Shown: one piece after another, positions 42,137 to 54,446 of the stretch
How positions within the stretch are numbered: position 1 is the first letter of the stretch
Layout of the letters: each line of letters begins with the position of its first letter
From: Dermabacter hominis NBRC 106157
GTDB taxonomy: Bacteria; Actinomycetota; Actinomycetes; Actinomycetales; Dermabacteraceae
Assembly: GCF_001570785.1 (NCBI RefSeq)
Contig: NZ_BCSI01000004.1
Location: 124,001-188,000 of the forward strand
DNA length: 64,000 nucleotides
Direction of reading: 5' to 3'
The notes under the pieces: generated by a model
The model's input: the letters and a program-made list of their open reading frames with translations, nothing else
What the model was told of the DNA's origin: nothing
Databases searched by the model: none
Program-made: the position numbers and the translations under genes

Positions 42137-42913
42137 ATGACGACGGGCCTGATGATTGGCGAAGTCAGCCTCGGTGAAGACCACAGGACGGCGATCATCG
42201 CGCCCGTGCTCGGTTCAAGCGTGAGCGAACTGAGCGATCACGCGGCGCTGGCGCGAGAGGCACCCGTGGACATCCTCGAGGTGCGTCTCGATCACCTCCT
42301 AGGCGAGGCCGACGTTCCCCAGGCCCAGGCCGAGACCACCATTATGAACGCGCTCCGCGCTGTTCGCGCGACCGCTCCCTCGCATCCGCTGCTCGCGACG
42401 ATCCGCACTGCGACTGAGGGTGGCACGTGGAGCGTTACCGACGACCTTTACGCCGAACTGCTCGGGGCAATCGCGAAATCCGGTCTCGCCGAGGCACTCG
42501 ACGTCGAGATCGCGCGGCATCCCGCTGCCATCAGCTCCGTTCTCGAAGCTACCGAGGCCTCTGGCATTCCCGTTGTCTTCTCGCGTCACTACTTCGACTC
42601 CACTCCCCCGCGCGAGGCGATGCTCGCGATGCTCGAATACATGACGACCCTCGCACCCCCGCAGCGGGCCATCGCGAAACTCGCGGTGATGCCGCAATGT
42701 CCCGACGATGTCCTCGCCCTTCTCAGCGCGAGCCTCGACGCGAAGAGGCGCCTTGAGCACCCGCTCATCACGATAGCGATGGGGCATCTAGGCAGGGTAA
42801 GCCGGCTCGCAGGCGAAGTATTCGGATCCGACGCAAGCTTTGCCACCGTCGGAGCTCAATCCGCCCCGGGGCAGCTCAGCGCCAGCACCCTCGCGACCCT
42901 GCTTGATAGATAG
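42137..42913 (+). CDS. aroD: 3-Dehydroquinate dehydratase, type I
   Basis: 258-residue type I (Schiff-base) dehydroquinate dehydratase of the shikimate pathway. The family residues are in place: EVRLDHLL (substrate-binding Glu/Arg), VVFSRHYFDSTP with the catalytic histidine, and AIAKLAVMPQ with the Schiff-base lysine. Many actinobacteria use the unrelated type II enzyme AroQ, next to aroB; none is beside aroB here. A longer frame from 41984 overlaps opcA-pgl and is less likely; AAAGG stands before the chosen ATG. The gene lies 55 nt behind opcA-pgl and probably shares its transcript, joining erythrose-4-phosphate supply to aromatic synthesis. Confidence 0.9.
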   Translation: MTTGLMIGEVSLGEDHRTAIIAPVLGSSVSELSDHAALAREAPVDILEVRLDHLLGEADVPQAQAETTIMNALRAVRATAPSHPLLATIRTATEGGTWSVTDDLYAELLGAIAKSGLAEALDVEIARHPAAISSVLEATEASGIPVVFSRHYFDSTPPREAMLAMLEYMTTLAPPQRAIAKLAVMPQCPDDVLALLSASLDAKRRLEHPLITIAMGHLGRVSRLAGEVFGSDASFATVGAQSAPGQLSASTLATLLDR

Positions 42914-42986
42914 CTTTTCTTTCCCGGGGCCCACTCCGATCAGCCGATTGAAGGGGCGCAGAGGAGAGTGAAAACTGGCTCGAGGG

Positions 42987-43026
42987 AAAGAAAAACACCC
43001 GAGTGCCTTCGAAATACACCCGGGTG
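42987..43026 (-). terminator. Rho-independent terminator of secG
   Basis: On the minus strand CACCCGGGTG pairs with CACTCGGGTG (one G-U) around an 11-nt loop and is followed by TTTTTCTTT. It ends the gap-pgk-tpi-secG transcripts and may also stop the incoming aroD transcript. Confidence 0.85.
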
Positions 43027-43072
43027 CAAAAAGAATCAGTGTGGGAGAAACGGCGCAAGGCGCGCCAGGTCC

Positions 43073-43315
43073 CTACATGAATCGCTCAACCACGGCGATA
43101 CCAATCGCCGAGCCAAGCCACACCACGCCCACGACGGTCGTAATGATGTTGAGGTTGCGCTCCGCAACGCCCGAAGAGCCCGCACCGGTCGAAATGCCGC
43201 CGCCGAACATGTCGGAGAGGCCACCGCCACGCCCCTTGTGCATGAGGATAAACATCATGAGCAAGAGGCTCGTGATCGCAAGAACCACAAAGAGAGCGAT
43301 CTTGAGAATTTCCAT
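43073..43315 (-). CDS. secG: Preprotein translocase subunit SecG
   Basis: 80-residue membrane protein of the SecYEG channel. It has the two expected helices (ALFVVLAITSLLLMMFILMH, and IITTVVGVVWLGSAIGIAVV) with the typical glycine-rich loop LMHKGRGGGLSDMFGGG between them. It is the last gene after tpi, the standard place in actinobacteria. Confidence 0.95.
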   Translation of the reverse strand: MEILKIALFVVLAITSLLLMMFILMHKGRGGGLSDMFGGGISTGAGSSGVAERNLNIITTVVGVVWLGSAIGIAVVERFM

Positions 43316-43363
43316 GACCGGGAGATTCCTTCGGTTGACATAGGGGAAACGAGGTTAACAATA

Positions 43364-43400
43364 CGCTACACGGCCCAGCCTAAGGCCGAGCCGCGTAGCG
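43364..43400 (-). other. Hairpin between tpiA and secG
   Basis: Minus-strand CGCTACGCGGC pairs with GCCGTGTAGCG (11 pairs, one G-U) around a loop. A smaller CTCAC/GTGAG hairpin (about 43408-43420) lies nearer the tpiA stop. No U-tract; likely an RNA-processing or partial termination site that sets secG levels. Confidence 0.5.
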
Positions 43401-43423
43401 AGGTTCTCACTTCGTGAGGGAAA

Positions 43424-44206
43424 TCAATCAGCGACGTTGTAGGTGGCGATCTTCGCGAACTCATCGGCCTTGAGCGATGCACCACCAACGAGTGCACCGT
43501 CAACGTCAGCCTGCTGCATGAGGTCAACAATCGAGGAGGACTTCACGGAGCCGCCGTAGAGCACGCGCACCGAATCGGCAACCTCGTCGCCGAACTTCGT
43601 ACGGAGCAGATCGCGGATCTCGCAGCACACTTCCTGCGCGTCTTCGCTCGTCGCGACTTCGCCGGTGCCGATCGCCCACACGGGCTCGTAGGCAATGACG
43701 ATCTTCTTGACGTCCTCGGCCGAGAGGCCTTCGATGCCACCTTCGACCTGAGCGAGGGTGTATTCGACGTGCTTACCGGCCTTGCGCTCCTCGAGCGGCT
43801 CGCCTACGCAGAGAATCGGCGAAAGATCGTTCGCGAGTGCAGCCTTGACCTTGGCATTGGTCACCTGCTCGGTCTCGCCGTGGTACTGCCGGCGCTCCGA
43901 GTGGCCAACAGCTGCGTAGGTTGCACCGAGAGCCTTGAGCATCGCGCCCGAGACTTCGCCCGTGTACGCGCCAGATTCGTGCTCGGAAATGTCCTGACCG
44001 CCGTACACAATCCCGGAACCCGAACCATCGAGAACAGTCTGAACAGTGCGGATGTCAACAAACGGAGGAAGAACAGCAACCTCGACGGCATCGGCCTTGT
44101 GGCCGGCCTCCTTGAGGTTCTCGACGAGGTCCTCAAGGAGCGCCTGGGCCTCGATGTAGGTGAGGTTCATCTTCCAGTTGCCTGCAATAAGCGGTGTGCG
44201 AGTCAT
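43424..44206 (-). CDS. tpiA: Triosephosphate isomerase
   Basis: 260-residue glycolytic enzyme that interconverts dihydroxyacetone phosphate and glyceraldehyde-3-phosphate. Active-site residues: Lys in PLIAGNWKMNL, His in AAVGHSERR and Glu in IAYEPVWAIGTGEV. The ATG at 44206 is chosen because AGGAG stands 8 nt before; a GTG at 44212 would be too close to that site. It follows pgk with 2 nt between. Confidence 0.97.
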   Translation of the reverse strand: MTRTPLIAGNWKMNLTYIEAQALLEDLVENLKEAGHKADAVEVAVLPPFVDIRTVQTVLDGSGSGIVYGGQDISEHESGAYTGEVSGAMLKALGATYAAVGHSERRQYHGETEQVTNAKVKAALANDLSPILCVGEPLEERKAGKHVEYTLAQVEGGIEGLSAEDVKKIVIAYEPVWAIGTGEVATSEDAQEVCCEIRDLLRTKFGDEVADSVRVLYGGSVKSSSIVDLMQQADVDGALVGGASLKADEFAKIATYNVAD

Positions 44207-44208
44207 GA

Positions 44209-45405
44209 TCACTTCTCCTCAAGAATGGCGATACCCGGCAGCTCCTTGCCCTCGATAAGTTCGAGGCTCGCACCGCCACCGGTGGAAATGTGCGAGTAGC
44301 GCGCTTCGTCGAAGCCGAGGTTGCGGATCGCGGACGCGGAATCGCCGCCACCCACGACCGTGTAGCCCGGGCATTCGGCGAGCGCTTCGGCGATAGCTTT
44401 GGTGCCGTCTGCGTAGAGTTCAAACTCGAATACGCCCATGGGACCGTTCCAGAAGACCGTGCCGGCATCGCCGAGCTTCGAGGCGAACAGTTCGCGGGTC
44501 TTCGGGCCGATGTCGAGGCCTTCCATTTCGGCCGGGATTTCGTTCGAGGGCACGACGTCGGCGGGGCCGTCCGGCCCGAAGTTCTCGGACACGACGTTGT
44601 CGACCGGAAGGACAATCTCGACGCCCGATTCCTCGGCGCGCTTGAGGTAGCCCTTCACCGTCTCCACCTGGTCATCTTCAAGGAGCGACTTGCCTACCTC
44701 GTGGCCAAGGGCCTTCTGGAAGGTGTAGCTCATGCCGCCGCCGATCAGGAGGCGATCGGCTTTCCCGAGGAGGTTATCGATCACGCCGAGCTTGTCGGAA
44801 ACCTTCGAGCCGCCGAGAATCACGACGAACGGGCGTGCCGGCTCATCGGTCACCTTGCGAAGCGACGCGACCTCCTTTTCGACGAGCGAGCCCGCCGCAG
44901 CCGGCAGGAGCTTAGCCACGTCGTACACGGACGCCTGCTTGCGGTGAACGACACCGAACCCGTCAGACACGAACACATCGGCGAGCGAAGCGAGTTCCTT
45001 CGCGAAGGCCTCGCGCTCTGCCTGGTCCTTGCTCGTTTCACCGGCGTTGAAGCGGACGTTTTCGAGAACGGCCACATCGCCGTCGCCGAGGCTTTCGACC
45101 GTCTGCTTGGCGCTCTCGCCAACGGTGTCCGTCGCAAACGCGACCGGCGCCCCGAGGAGCTCGCTCAGCCGATCCACGGCGGGCTTGAGGGAGAACTTGG
45201 GATCCGGCGCGCCCTTGGGACGGCCGAGGTGAGCGGTCACAATGACACGCGCGCCCTTCTCGCGAAGAGCGTTGATGGTCGGCAGCGAAGCACGAATACG
45301 GCCATCATCCGTGATGGTCGTGCCGTCGAGCGGAACGTTGAGATCGGCGCGTACGAGAACGCGCTTGCCGGCGAGATCGCCGAGTGAATCGATGGTCTTA
45401 AGCAT
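44209..45405 (-). CDS. pgk: Phosphoglycerate kinase
   Basis: 398-residue enzyme that makes ATP from 1,3-bisphosphoglycerate. The N-terminal signature is [13 protein letters not shown], the nucleotide side has [16 protein letters not shown] and [16 protein letters not shown] precedes the ATG. It lies in the gap-pgk-tpi-secG series, 147 nt after gap, with hairpins in that gap. Confidence 0.97.
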   Translation of the reverse strand: MLKTIDSLGDLAGKRVLVRADLNVPLDGTTITDDGRIRASLPTINALREKGARVIVTAHLGRPKGAPDPKFSLKPAVDRLSELLGAPVAFATDTVGESAKQTVESLGDGDVAVLENVRFNAGETSKDQAEREAFAKELASLADVFVSDGFGVVHRKQASVYDVAKLLPAAAGSLVEKEVASLRKVTDEPARPFVVILGGSKVSDKLGVIDNLLGKADRLLIGGGMSYTFQKALGHEVGKSLLEDDQVETVKGYLKRAEESGVEIVLPVDNVVSENFGPDGPADVVPSNEIPAEMEGLDIGPKTRELFASKLGDAGTVFWNGPMGVFEFELYADGTKAIAEALAECPGYTVVGGGDSASAIRNLGFDEARYSHISTGGGASLELIEGKELPGIAILEEK

Positions 45406-45429
45406 GGGTCACATCCTCATAAAAAGGGC

Positions 45430-45520
45430 GGGGTGGCGATTGCGCACCCCGGTGGGGCCTTTCAGCCCCAGGTGGACGAAGGGCCCGCGCCCACAGCGCT
45501 GCCGTGACGCGGACCCTTCG
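45430..45520 (-). other. Three tandem hairpins between gap and pgk
   Basis: Going with transcription (minus strand), the first is CGAAGGGTCCGCG with CGCGGGCCCTTCG (13 pairs, one G-U, 45477-45520), the second GGGGC with GCCCC (45454-45469), and the third GGGGTG with CACCCC (45430-45450). None has a U-tract. Likely an mRNA processing/stability element that sets gap apart from pgk-tpi. Confidence 0.55.
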
Positions 45521-45552
45521 TTGAGGTACTCAAGAGTGAGCGGAGGGGAGAA

Positions 45553-46656
<1,104 letters not shown>

Positions 46657-46721
46657 CTATCAACATTGTGATGCGAGGCTCATAGGAACCTGGAGAGCCA
46701 CAAGCGGCACAGCACGCTTTT

Positions 46722-47705
46722 TTATTCCGCATCTAACATTTCGGGACCAAGGTTTGCCTCGGTTCCAGGAATGCCGCGTTCCTCGGCAGTTTTATCAGCG
46801 AGGGCGAGAAGCCGACGGATCCTCCCTGCCACGGCGTCCTTGGTCATGGGTGGATCGGCGAGTTGGCCGAGTTCCTCGAGACTTGCTTGACGGTGTTCGA
46901 GGCGGAGAAGACCTGCGGCACGCAAGTGATCGGGAATGTCGTCGCCGAGAATTTCGATCGCCCTTTCGACGCGGGCGCCTGCGGCAACGGCGGCACGCGC
47001 CGACCGGCGCAGATTTGCATCGTCAAAATTGGCGAGGCGGTTTGCGGTCGCCCGTACTTCCCGCTTTGAGCGCTTGTCGTTCCAGAGCGCCGCAGTTTTT
47101 TCGGCCCCCATGAGCGCGAGCATGTGGCCGATTGCTTCGCCGTCGCGAATCACCACGCGGTCTGTCCCGCGTACTTCTTTCGATTTCGCTTGGATGCCGA
47201 GCCTCCGGGCCGATCCCACCATCGCGAGTGCGACTTCGGAGCCGGGGCACGTGAGTTCAAGCGCGGCACTTCGGCCTGGTTCGGTGAGACTTCCGTGAGC
47301 GAGGAAAGCTCCTCGCCATGCAGCAGCCTGATCCTCTGTGCTCCCGCCAACGACGAGCGGCGGCAGACCTCGTACGGGCCTCGACCGCGCATCGAGAAGG
47401 CCGGTTTGTTTCGCGAAGATCGCGCCATCGGAGAGCACGCGCACGATGTAGCGCGTCGAGCGCCGGATCCCCGACGCAGCGAGGACGGTGACTTCGCTCG
47501 GGTGCCCGTAGAGATCGGCGACGAAGGTCTTGAGTCGGCGGGCACTCGCCGACTGGTCGAGTTCGGCCTCAATCGACACCCGGCCACCCACGAGGTGGAG
47601 GCCTCCCGCGAAGCGCAAAAGGGTCGCCACTTCGGCTTTACGTGCGCTTACGCGAGTCACGTCGAGGTGGGAAAGCTCCTCCTTGACATCGGCAGTCAGG
47701 GCCAT
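46722..47705 (-). CDS. whiA: DNA-binding protein WhiA
   Basis: 327-residue regulator conserved in Gram-positive bacteria, with an N-terminal LAGLIDADG-homing-endonuclease-like fold and a C-terminal helix-turn-helix. Typical parts are [40 protein letters not shown] and [19 protein letters not shown]. In Streptomyces it controls sporulation division with WhiB; elsewhere it affects cell division. The start [14 protein letters not shown] has GGAAGGA before it; a longer frame overlaps yvcK. It lies 1 nt after yvcK. Confidence 0.95.
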   Translation of the reverse strand: MALTADVKEELSHLDVTRVSARKAEVATLLRFAGGLHLVGGRVSIEAELDQSASARRLKTFVADLYGHPSEVTVLAASGIRRSTRYIVRVLSDGAIFAKQTGLLDARSRPVRGLPPLVVGGSTEDQAAAWRGAFLAHGSLTEPGRSAALELTCPGSEVALAMVGSARRLGIQAKSKEVRGTDRVVIRDGEAIGHMLALMGAEKTAALWNDKRSKREVRATANRLANFDDANLRRSARAAVAAGARVERAIEILGDDIPDHLRAAGLLRLEHRQASLEELGQLADPPMTKDAVAGRIRRLLALADKTAEERGIPGTEANLGPEMLDAE

Positions 47706-47706
47706 T

Positions 47707-48723
47707 TCAGTCCTTCCATGGGTGGGTGAAAACGCCATTAAACACGTCGCGATACGCGGTGGCGAGTCGAAGCGGATCGTGAGTGGGGGTTCCGTCACCC
47801 GTGGATACCGTGCGCATGAGAACGTCTATTCCACGGTCGTGGGCGGCGGCAACGAGGGCCTTTCCGCCGTCGCGTTCGACGGAAGGATCGGCTACGAGCG
47901 CATTGAATCTGAGCTCAGGGGCTGCGTCACACACGATGGCGAGCAGATCAGTGCTCGTGAGGCCGACGGTTTCCGAGCGCCCCGCGGCAAGGTTCATCGT
48001 CAGCACTTTGCGTGCGTTCGTGTGCGTAATGGCGTCACGAAGTTCAGCGATCTTCACGTGTGGGAGGACGGAGGTGTACCAGCTACCGGGACCGATCACG
48101 AGCCATTCGGCCTCGTCGATCGAGTCGAGCACCTCGCGTGCGATCTGAGGTTCGGGCGGAATGATGCGCAGGTCCTCGACATGGCCGGTGGTGGCGGCGA
48201 CATTCGCCTGGCCGCGGATCGTGCGAAGTTCTTCGCCCGGGAAAGATACGAGCGCCTCGATATCGAGGGGCTCGAGCGCCATCGGAAGAACACGACCGGA
48301 AGTACCAAGAAGCTCCCCGACGTAGTCGAGTGCGGCGATGGGATCGTCGAGTAGCTGCCAGAGGGCGACGATGAGAAGGTTTCCGAGCGAGTGGCCATTG
48401 ATCTCACCATCCGAGGTGAAGCGATGCTGCACGACATCGCGCCACGTCACTCCCCACTCCGAGTCCTCGCACAGGGCCGACAGCGCCATGCGGAGGTCGC
48501 CGGGTGGGAGGATCGGGAGCTCGGCGCGCAGCCGGCCCGAGGAACCTCCGTTGTCGGCGACGGTCACCACCGCGGTGAGATCCCGCGTGAGGTGGCGCAG
48601 CGCGTTAAGACTCGCTGATAGGCCGTGACCGCCGCCAAAGGCCACCACTTTGGGCCCCCGCGTGCGCGAACGCAGGGGCGTGGGCATGAGGGAGGACGTA
48701 CGCCTCGGGACGTTGGCGTTCAC
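47707..48723 (-). CDS. yvcK: Gluconeogenesis factor YvcK/GlmR family protein
   Basis: 338-residue CofD-like protein that binds UDP-GlcNAc and in Bacillus stimulates GlmS and cell-wall precursor supply. The N-terminal [20 protein letters not shown] and [16 protein letters not shown] are diagnostic. It is the middle gene in the rapZ-yvcK-whiA trio, overlapping neither but spaced by 1-6 nt. Confidence 0.95.
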   Translation of the reverse strand: MNANVPRRTSSLMPTPLRSRTRGPKVVAFGGGHGLSASLNALRHLTRDLTAVVTVADNGGSSGRLRAELPILPPGDLRMALSALCEDSEWGVTWRDVVQHRFTSDGEINGHSLGNLLIVALWQLLDDPIAALDYVGELLGTSGRVLPMALEPLDIEALVSFPGEELRTIRGQANVAATTGHVEDLRIIPPEPQIAREVLDSIDEAEWLVIGPGSWYTSVLPHVKIAELRDAITHTNARKVLTMNLAAGRSETVGLTSTDLLAIVCDAAPELRFNALVADPSVERDGGKALVAAAHDRGIDVLMRTVSTGDGTPTHDPLRLATAYRDVFNGVFTHPWKD

Positions 48724-48729
48724 GGCGCT

Positions 48730-49653
48730 TTACTCTCTGCCGAGATCGCGGTGGCGCACGCGCACCGGGTAGCCAAGCTTCCGAAGTTCATCGCCGATGA
48801 TCTCCGCGACCGCAACGGAGCGGTGCTTCCCTCCCGTACAACCAATGGCGACGGCGGCGAATTGCTTGTTTTCCTCGCGGTAGCCGCGCAGCACGGGAAT
48901 CAACATCTCGACGTAGCGACTGATGAATTCCTTCGCGTTCGCTTGCTCCAAAACGTAGTCGGCAACCTCGCTATCGATGCCGCGCTTGTCGCGAAGCTCC
49001 GGCACCCAGTATGGGTTCGGAAGGAATCGCACGTCGGCAACGTAGTCCGATTCGATGGGAATACCGTATTTAAAGCCGAAGCTCATGACGTTGACAGTCA
49101 CGGTGTGGTCGTCCCCTTTGCCGAACTCCTTGCGCATGCGCATCGAGAGCTGGTGGACGTTCAGCGGCGAGGTGTCGATGACGATATCGGCCATCCGTCG
49201 CAGCGGGGCAAGCTGCTCGCGTTCACGGCGGATCCCTTCGAGCACGCCCTCCTCGCCCTGGAGCGGGTGGGGGCGGCGAACCGAGTCGAACCGGCGCACG
49301 AGCGTGTTCTGATCGGCACTGAGGAACACGAGGCGCGTGCGCACTTCCTGCTTCCGGAGGTCCTGGATAACTTCGGGAAGGTCATTGAAGAAGGGGCCGG
49401 AACGAGGGTCTGTAACGACGGCGAAGCGATTGGCGCGGCCGACGGCCTGAGACTGAAGGTCGAACAGGGTGCGGATCAGTTGCGGCGCGATGTTGTACAC
49501 GACGTACCAGCCCATGTCTTCGAGAGCATGGGCGGCAGTCTCTCTGCCTGCACCCGCAAGCCCCGTGATGATCACAATTTCCGGGGCAATACCGCTCTGG
49601 TCCGACGGCTGCTCTGTCTCACCGTTGCCCAGCTCTTGCTTGTTCTCACTCAA
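48730..49653 (-). CDS. rapZ: RapZ/YvcJ family RNase adapter protein
   Basis: 307-residue P-loop-family protein. In Escherichia coli RapZ guides RNase E to GlmZ sRNA; in Gram-positives the role is unclear. The N-terminal P-loop reads [18 protein letters not shown], with Arg and Glu where a normal Walker A has Lys-Ser/Thr; replacement of the Lys by Arg is common in actinobacterial members, so nucleotide binding is doubtful. C-terminal [16 protein letters not shown] is the conserved UDP-sugar/RNA-binding motif. It overlaps uvrC by 8 nt. Confidence 0.94.
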   Translation of the reverse strand: MSENKQELGNGETEQPSDQSGIAPEIVIITGLAGAGRETAAHALEDMGWYVVYNIAPQLIRTLFDLQSQAVGRANRFAVVTDPRSGPFFNDLPEVIQDLRKQEVRTRLVFLSADQNTLVRRFDSVRRPHPLQGEEGVLEGIRREREQLAPLRRMADIVIDTSPLNVHQLSMRMRKEFGKGDDHTVTVNVMSFGFKYGIPIESDYVADVRFLPNPYWVPELRDKRGIDSEVADYVLEQANAKEFISRYVEMLIPVLRGYREENKQFAAVAIGCTGGKHRSVAVAEIIGDELRKLGYPVRVRHRDLGRE

Positions 49654-51562
49654 GAATCTCTCCCGTCGTCATGTTCACCGCGGGGGCCCGCTCTTCGGAT
49701 TGTAGTGCGGCGTGGATATTCGCCGCGAGTGCAGGGCCAATTCCAGGGACGCCTTCGAGGTCCTCGACTCGCGCCTTGCGAATCGCGTCGACGGTCGTGA
49801 AACGGTCGAGGAGCGCACGTCGCCGACTGGGCCCCAGGCCGGGGATCTCATCGAGCACGCTTTCGTGCATCGAGCGGCCTCGTTTGGAGCGGTGAAACGT
49901 GATGGCAAAGCGGTGTGCTTCGTCGCGCAGGCGCTGGATGAGAAAGAGCGCTTCGGATGTGCGCGGGAGAATGAGCGGGTAGTCCTCATCGGGCAGCCAC
50001 ACTTCCTCGAGACGCTTAGCGATGCCGATCAGGGCAATATCGGTGACACCCAGTTCATCCATGACGCGTTTGGCGGCATTGACCTGAGGTAAGCCACCGT
50101 CAACGATGATGAGGTTCGGTGGGTAAGCGAATCGAGTCGCGGACGGATCAACCACGTCACCGTTTGCCCGGGCTTCCTTCTGCTCGAGGTGGTGGCGAAG
50201 CCGCCGACGCAGCACGTCCTGCATGCTCGCCGTGTCGTCACGCGCTGCGTCCCCGGAGATCGAGAAACGGCGATACTCGCTCTTGCGTGGGAGACCGTCT
50301 TCGAACACGACCATCGAGCCGACGACGTTTGTGCCCTGCGAATGCGAGATATCGAAGCATTCGATGCGAAGCGGCGCGTCTTCCATATCGAGCGCTTCGC
50401 CGAGATCTTCGAGCGCTTTGGAACGGGAGGTGAGGTCGCCTGTCCGGCGCAGTTTCCCGAGTCGCATGGCTTCCTTCGCATTTGCGCTTACCGTCTCAAG
50501 AAGCGCTTTCTTTTCACCCCGCCGAGGCACCCGTATATCGATGCTTTGACGGTCAAGGAGCGCGCGAATCTCATCGGGACGGGACGGCATGTGTGTCACG
50601 AGAATCTCGTGCGGTGCGCGCGTATCGGTCCCCTCGTAGAGCTGCGTGAGTGCCCGTTCCATGAGCTCAGCCGGGCTTGAATCATCCAAGAGCTCGGCAA
50701 CCCACCCTCGTTGGCCCCGGATGCGCCCGCCTCTCACGTGAAAGACCTGCACGCTTGCCTCGAGCTCGTCGAGTTCGAGAGCGACGAGATCGGCATCGGT
50801 CGCGTCTGCAAGCACCACCGAGTTCTTTTCCATGACCTTTTCGAGCGCGGCAAGATCGTCGCGATACCGGGCTGCGGCCTCGTAGTCCAGCGCGGCGGCA
50901 GCTTCCTTCATTTTGGTACGCCGTTCGCGAACAAAAGCCCCGGTATTGCCGTCCATAAACGCCACGAGGTTTTCGGCGAGTGCCCGGTGCTCCTCGATAC
51001 TCACGTTGCCTACGCACGGCGCGGCGCATTTGCCAATGAAGCCGAGCAGGCACGGCCTGCCCGAGCGTTCCGCCCGGTTGTACACGCCCTGGGTACACGT
51101 GCGCACGGGAAAGACTCGCAACAGAAGGTCGAGAGTTTCGCGAATGGCCCACACGTGTGCGTACGGTCCAAAGGAACGATCCGTTTTGTGGCGCTCTTTG
51201 CGCGTGATCATCGCGCGCGGCACCTGATTACCCATCGTCACGACGAGGAACGGGTACGACTTGTCATCGCGGAACTTCACGTTGAAGCGCGGGTCAAATT
51301 CCTTGATCCAGGTGTATTCGAGCGTGAGTGCCTCGACATCGCTCGTGACGACCGTCCACTGCACCTGGCTTGCGGTGGTCACCATTTTCTGGGTGCGCGG
51401 GTGGAGGTTCGCGAGATCCTGAAAATAGTTGCCGAGCCTTTGGCGAAGATTCTTCGCCTTCCCCACGTAGATGACCCTCGAATCGGGGTCGAGGAACCGG
51501 TAGACGCCAGGATCCGTCGGAATAGACCCCGGCGCCGGCCGGTACGTCGCCGGATCCGCCAT
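49646..51562 (-). CDS. uvrC: Excinuclease ABC subunit C
   Basis: 638-residue nuclease that cuts on both sides of a lesion. GIY-YIG domain at residues 10-95 ([20 protein letters not shown]), UvrB-binding UVR motif ([20 protein letters not shown]), RNase H-like nuclease part ([20 protein letters not shown]) and two helix-hairpin-helix motifs at the end ([32 protein letters not shown]). It starts in a TAATG overlap with the uvrA stop. Confidence 0.97.
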   Translation of the reverse strand: MADPATYRPAPGSIPTDPGVYRFLDPDSRVIYVGKAKNLRQRLGNYFQDLANLHPRTQKMVTTASQVQWTVVTSDVEALTLEYTWIKEFDPRFNVKFRDDKSYPFLVVTMGNQVPRAMITRKERHKTDRSFGPYAHVWAIRETLDLLLRVFPVRTCTQGVYNRAERSGRPCLLGFIGKCAAPCVGNVSIEEHRALAENLVAFMDGNTGAFVRERRTKMKEAAAALDYEAAARYRDDLAALEKVMEKNSVVLADATDADLVALELDELEASVQVFHVRGGRIRGQRGWVAELLDDSSPAELMERALTQLYEGTDTRAPHEILVTHMPSRPDEIRALLDRQSIDIRVPRRGEKKALLETVSANAKEAMRLGKLRRTGDLTSRSKALEDLGEALDMEDAPLRIECFDISHSQGTNVVGSMVVFEDGLPRKSEYRRFSISGDAARDDTASMQDVLRRRLRHHLEQKEARANGDVVDPSATRFAYPPNLIIVDGGLPQVNAAKRVMDELGVTDIALIGIAKRLEEVWLPDEDYPLILPRTSEALFLIQRLRDEAHRFAITFHRSKRGRSMHESVLDEIPGLGPSRRRALLDRFTTVDAIRKARVEDLEGVPGIGPALAANIHAALQSEERAPAVNMTTGEILE

Positions 51563-54396
51563 TACAGGAGCTCCCGCAGGAACTGCCCCGTAAACGACTC
51601 GTCGACCTTCGCGACGTCTTCGGGCGTGCCGGTCGCGATCACACGGCCGCCCCCGCTGCCGCCCTCCGGACCGAGGTCGATGAGGTAGTCAGCGCTCTTA
51701 ATAACGTCGAGATTGTGCTCGATCACGACGACCGAGTTGCCCTTGTCCACGAGTCCCTGAAGCACCGAAAGGAGCTTCTTGATGTCCTCGAAGTGCAAGC
51801 CGGTCGTCGGCTCGTCCAGCACGTAAATCGTCCGACCCTTCGAGCGCTTGTGCAGTTCGGCAGCGAGCTTCACACGCTGCGCTTCGCCGCCCGAGAGCGT
51901 CGTCGCGGACTGCCCGAGCCGCACATACCCGAGGCCAACCTCGACGAGCGTCGACAACTGGCGGTGGATGGCGGGAACCGCCTCGAAAAACTCGACGGCC
52001 TCCGAGATCGGCATGTCGAGCACCTCGGCCACGTTCTTGCCTTTGAAGCGCACCTGGAGTGTTTCTGAGTTGTAGCGCGCGCCATGGCACACCTCGCACT
52101 TCACGTACACGTCCGGAAGGAAGTTCATCTCGATCTTGATCGTTCCGTCACCGGCGCAGTTCTCGCATCGCCCGCCCTTGACGTTGAACGAGAAGCGTCC
52201 GGCCTTGTAACCGCGCACCTTCGCCTCGCTCGTTTGAGCAAAGAGGGTACGAATGCGATCCCAAACCCCCGTATACGTGGCCGGATTCGAGCGCGGCGTA
52301 CGGCCGATCGGGGACTGGTCGACGTGGACGACCTTGTCGAGGTGCTCGAGGCCTTCGACACGCGTATGCCGGCCGGGGACGACGCGAGCGCGGTTGAGGT
52401 TCTTTGCGAGCACCCGGTAAAGAATGCCGTTGACGAGGGTCGACTTACCCGATCCGGACACTCCTGTCACGGCTGTGAAAAGGCCGAGCGGCACCGTCAC
52501 ATTCACGCCCTGAAGGTTGTTTTCGCGCGCATTCACGACCTTCAACACACGACCGGGGTCCACCTTCCGGCGCTCTTTCGGTACATCGATCGTGCGCTCA
52601 CCACTCAGGTACTGCCCGGTGATAGAGCGGGACTCCTCGAGGAGCCCCTCGTACGCGCCCGAATACACAACCTCGCCGCCGTATTCACCGGCGTTGGGGC
52701 CGATATCGACGATCCAGTCGGCCGTGCGGAGCGTGTCCTCATCGTGCTCGACAACGATGAGGGTATTGCCGAGGTCGCGAAGCCGAACGAGGGTGTGGAT
52801 GAGCCTCTGGTTATCGCGCTGGTGGAGCCCGATCGATGGCTCATCGAGCACATACAAAACTCCCACGAGGCCCGAGCCAATCTGAGTCGCGAGGCGGATG
52901 CGCTGCGCCTCTCCCCCGGACAGGGTTCCGGCGGCACGCGAGAGGTTGAGGTAGTTCAGTCCCACGTCGACGAGGAAGCCGAGCCGTGCGTGGATTTCGC
53001 GGAGAATCTCGTCGGCAATCACGAGGTCGCGCGAGGAGAACTCGACGCCCTCGAGGAAGGCCTTCGCCTCGCCAATCGGAAGATCCGAGAACTCGGCGAT
53101 CGACTTTCCACCGATGGTGATGGACAGGACTTCGGGGCGAAGCCTGCGACCCTGGCACGCGGGGCACGGCGCGTGCCGCATGAACTGCTCGTAGCGTTCG
53201 CGGGCCCAATCGGATTCGGTGTCCTCGTGACGGCGCTTGAGGTAGTACATGACTCCCTCAAAGCCTGTCGAATAGCGGCGCTCGCGCCCGAACCGGTTGC
53301 GGTAGCGCACGTGCACTTTGAAATTGTGTCCGTTGAGAAGAGCGTCCTTGGCGTCGTCCGGGAGATCCTTCCACGGCGTGTCCATCGAGAAACCAAGCTC
53401 GCTCGCAAGGGCACTCATCACCTGCTGGTGGTGGTCGGCGCTGCCGAGGGTCCACGGCGCAATCGCCCCTTCCGCGAGCGTCGCCGATTCGTCAGGGATC
53501 ACGAGGTCCGGGTCGATTTCAAGTCTCGTCCCGATACCCGCACATTCGGGACACGCGCCGTAGGGGGCGTTGAAGGAGAACGACCGCGGCTCGATTTCTT
53601 CGAGCTCGAGCGGGTGCTCGTTGGGGCACGCGCGCTTCTCAGAAAATCGGCGCGTGCGCTCGGGCGAGCCCTCCGGTTCATCCACGAAGTCAGCGATGAC
53701 AACGCCGTCTGCAAGCCGCGTCGCGGTTTCCACCGAGTCCGTTAGTCGCGTGCGCGACCCGCTCTTCACCGCAAGGCGATCAACGATGACCTCGATCGTG
53801 TGCTTCTTCGTTTTCGCGAGCGAGATGTCTTCTGACAGACGCATCACCTCGCCGTCGATGCGTGCACGGGAGAAGCCCTGTGATTGAAGGGAGCTCAAAA
53901 GGTCGGTGTGTTCGCCTTTGCGGCCCTTGATGACGGGGGCAAGAAGCTGGAAGCGCGTGCCTTCGGGATAGGCAAGAAGTGCATCGACCATTTGTTCTGC
54001 GCTCTGAGAAGAAATCTCAGCCCCGCACGTCGGACAGTGCTGCACGCCCGTGCGCGCGTAGAGCAAACGCAGGTAGTCATGGATTTCCGTGATCGTGCCC
54101 ACGGTCGAGCGCGGGTTGCGGTTCGTCGACTTCTGGTCGATCGACACGGCGGGCGAAAGCCCCTCGATGAACTCGACTTTCGGCTTGTCCATCTGACCGA
54201 GGAACTGCCGCGCGTAGCTTGAGAGGGACTCGACGTATCGGCGCTGCCCCTCGGCAAAAATCGTATCGAAGGCAAGAGAGGACTTTCCCGAGCCGGAAAG
54301 CCCAGAAAACACCACGAGCGTATTGCGGGGGATCTCGAGGTCGACGTTCTTGAGGTTGTGTTCGCGCGCACCGCGCACAATCAATGCATCAGTCAC
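51562..54396 (-). CDS. uvrA: Excinuclease ABC subunit A
   Basis: 944-residue damage-recognition ATPase with two ABC modules: [18 protein letters not shown] and [17 protein letters not shown], each with a signature ([35 protein letters not shown]), and zinc-finger cysteine pairs ([16 protein letters not shown]...CEVCHG). No ribosome site is seen before GTG 54396; a TAGAAT at 54404-54409 (minus strand) would start transcription right at the GTG, so a leaderless mRNA is likely. No SOS box is evident in the 50-nt gap to the divergent MBL gene. Confidence 0.97.
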   Translation of the reverse strand: MTDALIVRGAREHNLKNVDLEIPRNTLVVFSGLSGSGKSSLAFDTIFAEGQRRYVESLSSYARQFLGQMDKPKVEFIEGLSPAVSIDQKSTNRNPRSTVGTITEIHDYLRLLYARTGVQHCPTCGAEISSQSAEQMVDALLAYPEGTRFQLLAPVIKGRKGEHTDLLSSLQSQGFSRARIDGEVMRLSEDISLAKTKKHTIEVIVDRLAVKSGSRTRLTDSVETATRLADGVVIADFVDEPEGSPERTRRFSEKRACPNEHPLELEEIEPRSFSFNAPYGACPECAGIGTRLEIDPDLVIPDESATLAEGAIAPWTLGSADHHQQVMSALASELGFSMDTPWKDLPDDAKDALLNGHNFKVHVRYRNRFGRERRYSTGFEGVMYYLKRRHEDTESDWARERYEQFMRHAPCPACQGRRLRPEVLSITIGGKSIAEFSDLPIGEAKAFLEGVEFSSRDLVIADEILREIHARLGFLVDVGLNYLNLSRAAGTLSGGEAQRIRLATQIGSGLVGVLYVLDEPSIGLHQRDNQRLIHTLVRLRDLGNTLIVVEHDEDTLRTADWIVDIGPNAGEYGGEVVYSGAYEGLLEESRSITGQYLSGERTIDVPKERRKVDPGRVLKVVNARENNLQGVNVTVPLGLFTAVTGVSGSGKSTLVNGILYRVLAKNLNRARVVPGRHTRVEGLEHLDKVVHVDQSPIGRTPRSNPATYTGVWDRIRTLFAQTSEAKVRGYKAGRFSFNVKGGRCENCAGDGTIKIEMNFLPDVYVKCEVCHGARYNSETLQVRFKGKNVAEVLDMPISEAVEFFEAVPAIHRQLSTLVEVGLGYVRLGQSATTLSGGEAQRVKLAAELHKRSKGRTIYVLDEPTTGLHFEDIKKLLSVLQGLVDKGNSVVVIEHNLDVIKSADYLIDLGPEGGSGGGRVIATGTPEDVAKVDESFTGQFLRELL

Positions 54397-54446
54397 CTGG
54401 ACAATTCTAGGAGCCGCTTCTGAAAAGCGAAGGTGCTCGCCGTAGC

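Noticed and set aside
42827-42853. A third TCCGACG...CGTCGGA hairpin with a 13-nt loop, like the intergenic palindromes
   Set aside because: It lies inside the aroD coding sequence in a normal protein segment and lacks the outer GG/CC; probably chance in GC-rich DNA.
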